In this document: piece by piece, positions 16,982 to 25,073 of the stretch
Position numbering within the stretch: the first letter of the stretch is position 1
How the letters are laid out: each line of letters starts with the position of its first letter
Source: CAZKJL01 sp964553135
GTDB lineage: Bacteria > Patescibacteriota > Gracilibacteria > Peribacterales > Peribacteraceae
DNA length: 64,000 nt
Reading direction: 5' to 3'
Assembly (NCBI GenBank): GCA_964553135.1
Contig: CAZKJL010000001.1
Span: 372,001 to 436,000 of the forward strand
Notes under the pieces: generated by a model
Databases searched by the model: none
The model's input: only the letters and a program-made list of their open reading frames with translations
What the model was told of the DNA's origin: nothing
Made by a program: the position numbers and the translations under genes

Positions 16982-17009
16982 TTTACATGCAGCGCACGCT
17001 GACTATAAT
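16982..17009 (+). promoter_or_regulatory. Promoter of the PLP decarboxylase gene
   Basis: TTTACA (16982-16987), 16 nt, TATAAT (17004-17009), followed by a pyrimidine-rich leader of about 20 nt (CTGTTTGTTTTCCTCTCG) and ATG 17036 without Shine-Dalgarno. Confidence 0.7.
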
Positions 17010-17035
17010 TCCACTCTGTTTGTTTTCCTCTCGCA

Positions 17036-18574
17036 ATGTCCAAACGCCCTCCGGGCTCATACAAGTTCAAGCAAGTACGACCGCACAAAGTGAGCTCACG
17101 CTACATGCGTCCACGTTGGGCGCGCTTCGTGCAACAAGACGTGCGCGGCATGATGACCATCGAGGGAGTTCCGGTCGATAAAATCTTGGAGAAGTACGGC
17201 ACTCCTTTATACGTGCTCGTGGAAAGCGAGATCCGTTCGCGCCTGCAGCGTTTCAAGAAGACCTTCGGCAACGAGATCGCTTTGCAGTACGCCGTGAAGT
17301 GCAACAGCAACCTGGAAGTGCTCCGCATCGTCCGCGAAGAAGGCTTCGAGCTGGACTGTTCGTCCGTCGGAGAATTGATTCTCGGTCTTCTCGCCGACTT
17401 CAAGCCCAAGCAGCTGACGTTCACGAACTTGTTCAAGACCGAGCAGGACATCCACTTCGCCATCAAGATCGGCGTGCAATCCATCACCGCCGACTCCATC
17501 GAAGAAATCGAGCACATCGCGCACACCGCCAAGAAGCTCCGCAAACACATCGATACCGTCATTCGCGTGAACCCGATGTTGCAGCTCGGTTCGTACTCCA
17601 CGCGCGGCAACAAGTACGGCATTCCCATCGGTTACGTCGATCGCGCCATCGACCTCACCAAAAACAGTCCGTACGTCGACTTCAAGGGATTCCACTTCAT
17701 GGGCGGTTACGTGCACAGCCCCAAGGTGTTCAAGATGGCCGCACGATCCTTCGCCAAGCTCATTCGTCGTTGTTTGGATCGCGGCATCCGCGTGCAGAGC
17801 CTGTCGCTCGGGGGAGGATTCCCCGCCGCCATCGGAGAAGAGGAAGCGTTTCCCATCGAGAAGATGAAGGATTTCCCACGCTACTTCACGAACTTGCTCC
17901 ACCGCTACAACATCCCGCCGCTGCAGCTCATCTTCGAGCCCGGCAAAAGTATCGTCATGAACGCGGGCATCGGACTCATGCGCGTCATCAGCAAGAAGCG
18001 CCTGGGTCTCAACAGCCGCATGGTCATCGCCGACGGTTCCACGTACAACTTCATCCCGGACGCGCTCATTCAGCCCGATATCAAGTACGACATTCTCCCC
18101 GCATCCAAAATGCTCTCGCCGCGCGTGCACACCGTCACGATCGCCGGAAACACGTGCGACTGCTGGGACCTCATCCGCAAGGGCATCGATATGCCCAAGC
18201 TCCGTGCCGGTGACCTCGTTGCCGCCATGGACGTGGGAGCGTACGCCCAGGTGATGAGCAGCAACTTCAACACCATTCGTCGTCCGTCCATGATCATGAT
18301 CTACGAAGACGGCAGTACCAAAATCATCCGTCGCCGCGACCGTTACAGCGAAATGTTCGCACCCGAGCTCGACGTGCTCAAGATGGCCGGCCCCGATGAG
18401 CTCGAGAAATATCACAACATGTACCGCGTGAACATCGACAAAATTTGGCGCGGCAAGATGAAGAAGGACAAGCGCATGAACGGCAATGGCAAGAAAGACG
18501 CCAACGGTCTCTCGGTCTACAGCATGCTCGAGAAAGACGCGATGGGCGGAAACGGTCACACGGGTAATCCGTAG
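17036..18574 (+). CDS. Fold-III PLP amino-acid decarboxylase (arginine/ornithine/diaminopimelate type)
   Basis: 512 residues. Alanine-racemase-fold decarboxylase: PLP Lys in YAVKCNSNLEVL, the phosphate-binding GGGFP, EPGKSIVMNAGI, CDCWDL (the catalytic Cys region) and GAYAQVMSSNFN. The specificity segment reads NLFKTEQDIHFAIK and is neither clearly ODC nor LysA. An N-terminal basic extension (about 45 residues) and a Gly/Asn/Lys-rich tail are unusual. In this cluster the expected substrate is arginine, which would give agmatine for AguA; ornithine, giving putrescine directly, or diaminopimelate cannot be excluded. Confidence 0.85.
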   Translation: MSKRPPGSYKFKQVRPHKVSSRYMRPRWARFVQQDVRGMMTIEGVPVDKILEKYGTPLYVLVESEIRSRLQRFKKTFGNEIALQYAVKCNSNLEVLRIVREEGFELDCSSVGELILGLLADFKPKQLTFTNLFKTEQDIHFAIKIGVQSITADSIEEIEHIAHTAKKLRKHIDTVIRVNPMLQLGSYSTRGNKYGIPIGYVDRAIDLTKNSPYVDFKGFHFMGGYVHSPKVFKMAARSFAKLIRRCLDRGIRVQSLSLGGGFPAAIGEEEAFPIEKMKDFPRYFTNLLHRYNIPPLQLIFEPGKSIVMNAGIGLMRVISKKRLGLNSRMVIADGSTYNFIPDALIQPDIKYDILPASKMLSPRVHTVTIAGNTCDCWDLIRKGIDMPKLRAGDLVAAMDVGAYAQVMSSNFNTIRRPSMIMIYEDGSTKIIRRRDRYSEMFAPELDVLKMAGPDELEKYHNMYRVNIDKIWRGKMKKDKRMNGNGKKDANGLSVYSMLEKDAMGGNGHTGNP

Positions 18575-18690
18575 TCGAAAAAACGGTACATCGATGGCAC
18601 GCTGATTTTGGCTTCCGTAAAGCATTTTGACGTGTTCCATCACTTCGATTTCCGCATTGATATCGTTGATCGGAAAAAAGGAGAAACTGT

Positions 18691-19479
18691 GTGCGTATGC
18701 CAAGCACACTCGAGACATCACCGGCCGCAGTCACGGATCGAAAAGGGATCATCGACCGCGCATTTGAACAGACGCAGCGGCAGGCTTTGGATGAAGCCGC
18801 GAAAGGAGAGCGCAAAGTCTCCGACGTGAAAGACATCCAGAAAAAGAAAATCGAAGAACTGATGTACGGCAATGCCAAGGGTTCGGACGGCGCCGCGGCC
18901 ATGGGCGAAGACGTTTCCATGAAAGGTTTGCAGCAGGACATCGAAAAAAAGGCCGAGGAAGCCGATGCGGAGCGCATGAAGGCCATCGATCCGACGGCCG
19001 ATGCCTACGTCTTGGACTCCAAGGATGCGACCGCGGGTTTGCAGCACGACGACACGCGGAAAGTCGGTATCGCCGCCAGAGTCCTGACGGACAAGAACCT
19101 TGCCAATCGCGTGGCACTCCACGAGGGCAAGCACCGCGAGCAGGAAGCCGGCGATATGGTCGCCACCTTGCCTCCGACCGGAGACCCCGTCATCGACAGG
19201 CATCGCGGCAAGATTCGTCGCTTGGCTTTCCGCGAGAAGCAGTCCGTCGATGCCGAGGGCGGCCTGAACGGTCACACCAAGGAATATTACGAATTCGTCG
19301 AGACGACCGAATCGGTCGCAGCGTTCCTCGACTCTCAGGGTCACAACGGCAAAGAGCTCGCCGAAAAGGCCGCCGAGACCAACCGGGGTTTCCGTGAGAT
19401 GCAGGAAGCCGTGCAGATCGCGGCCATTCAAAAGAGCCTGAAAGAGGGCAAAGGGATGCCCGAGTTCAGCATGAACTAG
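18691..19479 (+). CDS. Hypothetical protein with HExxH motif
   Basis: 262 residues, highly charged and helical, no signal peptide. Residues near 148 read RVALHEGKHREQEAG, an HExxH zinc-binding pattern in the right hydrophobic context for a zincin, but no third ligand is obvious, so protease activity is only possible. The GTG start at 18691 is preferred to ATG 18697 because AAGGAG at 18678-18683 sits 7 nt before it; this is one of the few genes here with a good Shine-Dalgarno. No recognisable family; the gene stands alone between the decarboxylase and folE. Confidence 0.65.
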   Translation: MRMPSTLETSPAAVTDRKGIIDRAFEQTQRQALDEAAKGERKVSDVKDIQKKKIEELMYGNAKGSDGAAAMGEDVSMKGLQQDIEKKAEEADAERMKAIDPTADAYVLDSKDATAGLQHDDTRKVGIAARVLTDKNLANRVALHEGKHREQEAGDMVATLPPTGDPVIDRHRGKIRRLAFREKQSVDAEGGLNGHTKEYYEFVETTESVAAFLDSQGHNGKELAEKAAETNRGFREMQEAVQIAAIQKSLKEGKGMPEFSMN

Positions 19480-19480
19480 G

Positions 19481-20023
19481 CTAACCGCGGATGAGATCCA
19501 GGAATTCCTGTCTGGTCCGCGCGTCGCGCTTGAATGAGCCCTTCATGTGGCTCGTTTTGGCGATGCTGTGCTGTTTGCTGACGCCGCGCATCATCATGCA
19601 GAAGTGGTTGGCCTCGATGACGACACCGATGCCCTTGGGTTGCAGCACCTCGGAGAGCGCGTCACAGATCTGCTGGCCGAGTCGTTCCTGCACTTGGAGC
19701 CTGCGGGCGAACATGTCCACGATGCGCGGGATTTTGCTGAGTCCGATGATCTTGGTGTCCGGGATGTAGCCGACGTGCACCTTGCCGACGAACGGCAGCA
19801 TGTGGTGCTCGCAGAGCGAGTAGCACTCGATGTCTTTCACGATGATCATCCCGTCCGTGTCGGCGGGGAAGAGTGCGCCGTTCACCACTTTTTTCAGGTC
19901 TTGGTCGTAGCCCGAGGTCAGGAATTCCATGGCTTCGGTGCAGCGCTTCGGCGTGCGCTTGAGCCCGGCTCGATTGGGGTTTTCGCCGATTTTCTTGAGG
20001 AGGGATTTGTAGAGCTGTTCCAT
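19481..20023 (-). CDS. folE: GTP cyclohydrolase I
   Basis: 180 residues. First step of folate synthesis, GTP to dihydroneopterin triphosphate. Zinc ligands and active site in YSLCEHHMLPFVGKVHVGYIP (split here: CEHHMLPF and HVGYIP), SKIPRIVDMFARRLQVQERL, and NHFCMMMRGVSKQ (Cys ligand and signature). ATG 20023 (MEQLYKSLLKKIGENP) is chosen; TATACT lies 10 nt upstream, inside the frame's longer extension to 20044. folK and folB follow upstream on the same strand beyond the structured element, so most of the pterin branch is in this window. Confidence 0.96.
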   Translation of the reverse strand: MEQLYKSLLKKIGENPNRAGLKRTPKRCTEAMEFLTSGYDQDLKKVVNGALFPADTDGMIIVKDIECYSLCEHHMLPFVGKVHVGYIPDTKIIGLSKIPRIVDMFARRLQVQERLGQQICDALSEVLQPKGIGVVIEANHFCMMMRGVSKQHSIAKTSHMKGSFKRDARTRQEFLDLIRG

Positions 20024-20070
20024 TGGGATGCGAAGTATACGCATATTTCCGATGTTTGTCGTATGGCGAG

Positions 20071-20338
20071 TGTTACTTCTTTGGCGCGATACTCCCCACT
20101 TTCTTTTGACGCAAAAGAAAGTGGCAAAGAAAAACAGTCGCTCGTGGAAAAATGGCCTACGCTTCTACGTTCGCAGAGCTAAAAAGTCCAAACTCGGCCC
20201 TTCGGGGCCTCAGACAGTGGACTTTTTCACGCTCTGCTTCACGTGAAGCGTTACGGCATTTTTCCAATGCGACAACGTGGCTTCAGGTTCTTCAAAGCAT
20301 AGCGTGGTTCCTTGCAGCCCTTGTATTCCTTGCAGTCC
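20071..20338 (+). repeat. Interspersed structured element, copy 2
   Basis: Same order of hairpins as copy 1. The central stem cap is GGCCC-TTCG-GGGCC here instead of GGCC-TGCG-GGCC, i.e. one extra compensated base pair and a different stable tetraloop. The 9-nt tail is shorter. It lies between folE and folK, both on the minus strand, in the opposite reading sense to its hairpin order. Confidence 0.87.
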
Positions 20339-20878
20339 TCACAGTTTCATCTCCACCCTCTCACACTTCTGATGCTTCACATCGGCTAAAAAGTCCCGCA
20401 GGAGGCGTTCGAATCCGGGATGAGGCATGTCGCCCGCGCCGAGCTCCACCAAGGGCTCCAGGACGAACCTGCGGGCATGCAGCCGCAGGTGGGGGAGCGT
20501 GAGCTCGTCTTCCAGGCGGATTTCCGTGCCATAGAGCAGCAGGTCCAGGTCGATGGTCCGGGGACCGAAGCGCTTGGGAGGATTCTTTTTCAACTTTTTT
20601 TCGATCTTCTGCAGTTCGCCCAAGATTTTTTCAGGAGTCAGTTCGCTCTCGAAGACCGCGGCGGCATTGAAGAACTCCGCCTGCTCCTTTACTTCCATCG
20701 GCTCGGACCGGTAGACGTGCGAGAAGCGAATGCCGTTGAATGTTTTCTTGAGGAGCGCCGCCGCCGCAGGCAAGTTCTGTGCCGCGTCGATATTCGAGCC
20801 GAGTCCGATGTAGACGGTGGCTATGGGCGTGAGATGGTAACGGAGGCACTTTGGACGGGCAAATCGGGCGTTTTCCAT
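20339..20878 (-). CDS. folK: HPPK, 6-hydroxymethyl-dihydropterin pyrophosphokinase
   Basis: 179 residues from ATG 20878. Transfers pyrophosphate from ATP to hydroxymethyl-dihydropterin. Motifs VYIGLGSNIDAAQNL, FFNAAAVFESELTPE, the signature GPRTIDLDLLLYG and LTLPHLRLHARRFVLEPL. The family core starts only at about residue 19 (PIATVYIGLGSN), and the first 18 residues overlap folB; the only other initiation candidate near the core is a rare ATA that overlaps the folB stop as ATAG. Start therefore uncertain. Coupled to folB. Confidence 0.93.
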   Translation of the reverse strand: MENARFARPKCLRYHLTPIATVYIGLGSNIDAAQNLPAAAALLKKTFNGIRFSHVYRSEPMEVKEQAEFFNAAAVFESELTPEKILGELQKIEKKLKKNPPKRFGPRTIDLDLLLYGTEIRLEDELTLPHLRLHARRFVLEPLVELGAGDMPHPGFERLLRDFLADVKHQKCERVEMKL

Positions 20879-21162
20879 ACGGTGACTTTCACGCTCGTCG
20901 GCTTGAAATCTGCGAGAACGGCAGAGGCGATGTCTTCGGCAAAACGCTCGACGGTTTTACGTTCATCTTTTGCAAGTGCGATGACGCGTTCCGTCACGTT
21001 CGCATAGTCGATGCCGTCATGGATGTTGTCCGATGCGGCGATCTTCTTCGTCGATACGAACAGTTCCACATCCACCAAGATGCGTTGGGGCTTGGCACGT
21101 TCGTCGGCAGGCACGCCGATCTGCGTGTTGCACTCGATGCCGCGGAGGACGATGGAATCCAT
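20821..21162 (-). CDS. folB: Dihydroneopterin aldolase
   Basis: 113 residues. Cleaves dihydroneopterin to hydroxymethyl-dihydropterin. Begins MDSIVLRGIECNTQIGVP, with the usual DYANVTERV segment and TVERFAEDIASAVL; ends VSVTISRP-like (SASVTISRP). The next gene, folK, overlaps. TAGAAT at 21175-21170 on this strand ends 7 nt before the ATG (leaderless pattern), inside the 3' end of the preceding gene. Confidence 0.94.
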   Translation of the reverse strand: MDSIVLRGIECNTQIGVPADERAKPQRILVDVELFVSTKKIAASDNIHDGIDYANVTERVIALAKDERKTVERFAEDIASAVLADFKPTSVKVTVWKTPDLPVQSASVTISRP

Positions 21163-21172
21163 CAGCCGTATT

Positions 21173-22579
21173 CTACTCTTTTTTGGCTTCCTCGTGCGGT
21201 ACGTCGAAGATAATCATATCCGATGCCAGGAAGTCTTTGAATCCCCGTACATCGATGGTTTCGGGCTCTCTGTCGCATTCCAGCTCCAATCGCATGTCTC
21301 GCATGTTGATGTTTCCGAACGTGAGTACGTGCGGGATCGAGTCGCCCTTCGCATCTTTGAGTTCGTATCGCGTGGCCGAGGTTGCCGCATAACTTCGTTG
21401 GTCCCACGTGTAGGGCGTGGGAGGCCAAGGGATTTCGGCATACATACCGACGTCCACAACGATCATCCATTTGTCACCCAAGGAGCTTTTGCCAAAGCCG
21501 AAGGTTTGGAATCCAAGCCGATGCTTCTTGGCGTCATTGAAGCGACATCGCATCTCGCCGGGGAATCTGGCGATCGTCCCGTCGATACGAATGCCGTGCT
21601 CCACATCGCCGCCTGTCATCGTCATCTCCGACGGCAGTCCGGGTCCGCTCTTCGGGATATAGCATTCACCGATCCGTACGGTGCCGCCGATGCCGCCTTT
21701 GATTTTGTTGAGCGCGACGAGGGCGCCTGCGTTCGGTGCGTAGCGGACGTCGATCCTCGTTCCCGCTCCTTCGACCCTACTGAGAAGGGCCAGGGCCTTT
21801 GGAGACGTCAGAATCGTGCCTGCTTTCTCTTTCGTTTTGGGGACGATGCGCAGGGACGTGCGATTGCCGTCCTCAAACTCCGGTATCCCGTCGACGAGGT
21901 CACACAGTCGTTTGATGGTGACCGAGGTGGAGTTGTTCCATGCTTCGACGTCCAATTTTTGGCCGTGCAAACGTTCTTGCAGCATCGGGGCCAGCGTGAT
22001 GTCGAAACCGCTTTGGCGGCGCACGGCGTTCACGCACTCTTCGGCATCGTAGATACGGGGAGGCAGCGTATTCGGCATCTCGTACGCGGTTTGTTCGAAT
22101 CGTCGCTCCCCACGGCGTAAGCGGCTCACTTGCTCCGGTGTCAGCTCGCCGCGTTTGGCTTTGGGGTAGAGATCTCGAAAAATCTTCAGCGTGGCGGGCG
22201 AAACCGGATTCGTTTCCTGCATGATGCGCACGAGCGATTCGTGGAGCTCGTTCTGGCCTTCTTCTCGCGTGAGCCACCGGTTATCGTCCAATTTTTTTAC
22301 GATCACAGGGAGGGCCGCCTCGGCTTTTGTCGCTTCTTCGGAGAGTCCGGGAACAGCAGTCGATGTCTGCACTGCAGCAGGCTTATCGGGATTCGCCTTC
22401 AGTCCATCGGCTCTAATCAGGTTTTCCGGAAGACTCATGGCGGCGTACAGCACCGTCACATTCACCAAATGTCGCGCCGCACTCGAAATATCGGCCAGTC
22501 GGCTTCGCTCAGGAGCGGACACGGGTGCAACCGTGGCATCCGGAGTTCGCGGGGCTGCATCGAGCTCGTCGACGGGCAT
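21173..22579 (-). CDS. Hypothetical protein, 468 residues
   Basis: No recognised domain. The N-terminal third is helical and includes VTVLYAAMSLPENL, too weak for a clear membrane anchor; the rest looks beta-rich with many Gly/Arg turns (GTRIDVRYAPNAGALVAL, GDVEHGIRIDGTIARFPG). Long uninterrupted frame, normal codon use, and no competing frame on the other strand of similar quality. It may be encoded with the fol genes downstream, but folB carries its own promoter. Function unknown. Confidence 0.65.
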   Translation of the reverse strand: MPVDELDAAPRTPDATVAPVSAPERSRLADISSAARHLVNVTVLYAAMSLPENLIRADGLKANPDKPAAVQTSTAVPGLSEEATKAEAALPVIVKKLDDNRWLTREEGQNELHESLVRIMQETNPVSPATLKIFRDLYPKAKRGELTPEQVSRLRRGERRFEQTAYEMPNTLPPRIYDAEECVNAVRRQSGFDITLAPMLQERLHGQKLDVEAWNNSTSVTIKRLCDLVDGIPEFEDGNRTSLRIVPKTKEKAGTILTSPKALALLSRVEGAGTRIDVRYAPNAGALVALNKIKGGIGGTVRIGECYIPKSGPGLPSEMTMTGGDVEHGIRIDGTIARFPGEMRCRFNDAKKHRLGFQTFGFGKSSLGDKWMIVVDVGMYAEIPWPPTPYTWDQRSYAATSATRYELKDAKGDSIPHVLTFGNINMRDMRLELECDREPETIDVRGFKDFLASDMIIFDVPHEEAKKE

Positions 22580-22613
22580 GACCGCATGATGATCTTCGCG
22601 CGCGGCGGGTCAA

Positions 22614-25049
22614 CTACATGCCTCCCTGTCCCGGCGTTTCATCCTTGCTGATGCCGAAAAGATGAAGTTTCTCGGCGAGCGGCGACTTGGCCAACTGGCG
22701 GCAGAACCACCTCGAGACGATGATCGCCGTGAAGAGCGAGATGAAGATACCGATGGCCAGCGTCACGGCGAATCCGCGAATGATGCTGGTGCCGATCGTG
22801 AACAGGATGATGCAGGTGATGAGCGTGGAGGTGTTGCCGTCGCGGACGCTGGGCCATGCTTTCTTGAAGCCCGTTTCGACGGCGGTCTTGAACATCTTGC
22901 CTTTCTTCAGCTCTTCCTTGACGCGCTCGAAGGCCAGAACGTTGGCGTCCACGGCCATACCCATGCTCAGGATCATGCCCGCGATTCCGGCGAGCGACAT
23001 CACGACGTATTGCTTGGAGATGAGCAGGATGGGGAGCTTGGTTGCGGCGACGAGCAATGCGACGTAGATGAGCAGTGCGGCACCTGCCACGAGACCTTGC
23101 ACGCGGTAGATGAGGATAAGGAACATGATGAGAACGGCAAGACCGATGGATGCGGCCAGTACCGACTGGTGCAGCGCGTTGGTCCCGAGCGTGGCTTCCA
23201 CGGTGCTTTGGCCGGAGAGGAAGATGGGAGCGGGGATGGCTCCCGTGTTGAGGTCCTGAGCGAGCTTTCGGGCCTCTTCGAACGTGCGGCTGCCGGTGAT
23301 GACGGCGCTGCCTCCGGAGATTTCGTTCTGCACCGTCGGTGCCGAGACGAGTTCGCCTCCGACGAAGATGGCGATCTGTTTGCCGATGTTCCGCTTCGTG
23401 AGTTCCTGGAACATTTTTCCACCTTCCTCATCGAACAGAATCTGCACGACCGGAATGTTGCTTACCGGGTCCACCGTCACGGCCGCGGAGCGGAAACGTT
23501 GTCCATTGAGAGCGGTGTCCTTCCAACCCGTGGGCTCGAGCGAGAAGAAGATCGTGCGCACCACGATTTGGTCTTCGGTGCGCGAGATTTCACCTTTTTC
23601 GATTTTGCCCATGACGTCTTTGGCGACCGTGACGTCGCCCGCGAACGTGAGGGCGTCGTACGTCACTTGTGCCGGAGCGGAAGCGGCGGCTTTGTCCGCG
23701 CGGATGATGTGGAATCCGAACGGCGTCTCCACGACGCCGCTCACTTCACCCTGCTTGAGGGCGAAGGCGACGGTTTCGAACGGAGCGACCATTTGTCCGC
23801 GGCTGATGACACCGAGGCTTCCGGCCTGGCTCTTGGACGGACCATCGGATTCTTTGCTTGCGATCGTCGTGAACGACTCGCCTTTGGTGAGACGGGTCTT
23901 GATCTGTTCGGCCAAAATTTTGGCCTGTTCTTTCGTGCGGTTCACCGTCGCATCGGCGCGCTCGGCTCCCTTGTACTGAATCAAAATGTGGCTGGCCGTC
24001 ATCTGCTCGGCGCCTTCGGTGCGTCCCGCCAGGTACACGATCGTCGTGTTTGCGCCCGCAGCGACTTCCTTCTGCGTTCCGATCTGCATCGTCTGGAGCG
24101 TGCTTTGGAGCTCTTTCGGCGTCGTCGTGAGATTCACGCCTTGCTTCGTGACGAGCACGGCGCCCGTGAGACTCTTCGAGAGTTGCTGGTAGGCGTCATG
24201 CGGGTCCGTGAGCGGACGGGCGACGGGCTTGCGTGCCTCAATCACCTTGGAAAGATAGATGCCTTTGATTTCCTTGAGCACCTGTTGCCCGTTTGCGTCC
24301 ACGGCGGAGGTCTGGATGCTGGCATCGCTCTTGAGTACGGGGTCCGTGGGCTTACGGTTGGCGAGGGCCTCCATTCCTTTCGGAAGCGCGCTCACGAAGA
24401 GCGGACGGCTGTCGAAGTACGACACGCCGAGCGTGCTGCTCAGATCTTGTCCGTAGACTTGCAGCTGTCCGGTTCCGGTCGTGACGGCCCTGAAGACGCT
24501 GTCGGCCTTGGCGCGCATGTTCGACGCGTACTCACCGTTGTCGCCCGAGAATTCCTCTTTGAATTCCAAGCGGATGGTCTTGCCGACGGTCTCGATGCAG
24601 CGGTTCACGTCGATGATGCCGGGGCATTCCACGAGGAGGTGTTTCTCGTTGCCGAAGTACGACGGCGTGATGGTGGCTTCGCTGACGCCGAGCGAGTTCA
24701 CGCGGCGCTCCAAGACTCCGCGGATGGCTTCCACGAGGTTCTGATGCTGCTCTTTGGTCGTTTGCAGTTCGAACTGCTTCTGCGTGACTTCGGTCGTCTT
24801 GTTCTCCTTCTTCAGCGTCTCGATCTGTGCGGCGAGCTCGGCTTCGCGTGCGTTGATTTCATCTTCCGAAATGCGGAAATCGAGCTGCGTGCCTCCGGCC
24901 AAGTCCAGTCCCAAGTGCAGAGAAGGCTTCAGGAAACTCGGCAAGAACGTTTTGTACTGATCGGGGAGTGCGATGATGATGCACAGGCCGATGATGACGG
25001 CCGTGACCCAAGACCAGAACGACGACGGATGCTGCTTCGAATTTTCCAT
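22614..25049 (-). CDS. secD: SecD translocase subunit with inserted parvulin PPIase domain
   Basis: 811 residues, well above the usual 400-620. N-terminal helix (residues 13-29), the SecD signature LHLGLDLAGGTQLDF, and coiled coil 60-105 begin the extracytoplasmic head. Residues about 345-455 are a PpiC/parvulin rotamase: MTASHILIQYKG, AGSLGVISRGQMVAPFE and TPFGFHIIRADK. The head resumes (IFVGGELVSAPTVQNEISGG, 561-580) and five membrane helices follow (633-785) with the SecD motif AGMILSMGMAVDANVL. Known role: proton-driven late step of Sec export. The insertion suggests folding of emerging proteins at the translocon. secF is not in the window. Confidence 0.95.
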   Translation of the reverse strand: MENSKQHPSSFWSWVTAVIIGLCIIIALPDQYKTFLPSFLKPSLHLGLDLAGGTQLDFRISEDEINAREAELAAQIETLKKENKTTEVTQKQFELQTTKEQHQNLVEAIRGVLERRVNSLGVSEATITPSYFGNEKHLLVECPGIIDVNRCIETVGKTIRLEFKEEFSGDNGEYASNMRAKADSVFRAVTTGTGQLQVYGQDLSSTLGVSYFDSRPLFVSALPKGMEALANRKPTDPVLKSDASIQTSAVDANGQQVLKEIKGIYLSKVIEARKPVARPLTDPHDAYQQLSKSLTGAVLVTKQGVNLTTTPKELQSTLQTMQIGTQKEVAAGANTTIVYLAGRTEGAEQMTASHILIQYKGAERADATVNRTKEQAKILAEQIKTRLTKGESFTTIASKESDGPSKSQAGSLGVISRGQMVAPFETVAFALKQGEVSGVVETPFGFHIIRADKAAASAPAQVTYDALTFAGDVTVAKDVMGKIEKGEISRTEDQIVVRTIFFSLEPTGWKDTALNGQRFRSAAVTVDPVSNIPVVQILFDEEGGKMFQELTKRNIGKQIAIFVGGELVSAPTVQNEISGGSAVITGSRTFEEARKLAQDLNTGAIPAPIFLSGQSTVEATLGTNALHQSVLAASIGLAVLIMFLILIYRVQGLVAGAALLIYVALLVAATKLPILLISKQYVVMSLAGIAGMILSMGMAVDANVLAFERVKEELKKGKMFKTAVETGFKKAWPSVRDGNTSTLITCIILFTIGTSIIRGFAVTLAIGIFISLFTAIIVSRWFCRQLAKSPLAEKLHLFGISKDETPGQGGM

Positions 25050-25073
25050 GGAGAGGTGAAGAAAAAGGGGGAT

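Noticed and set aside
17036..18574. Naming the decarboxylase lysA or speA
   Set aside because: Specificity residues are not decisive; context favours arginine, but no symbol was given.
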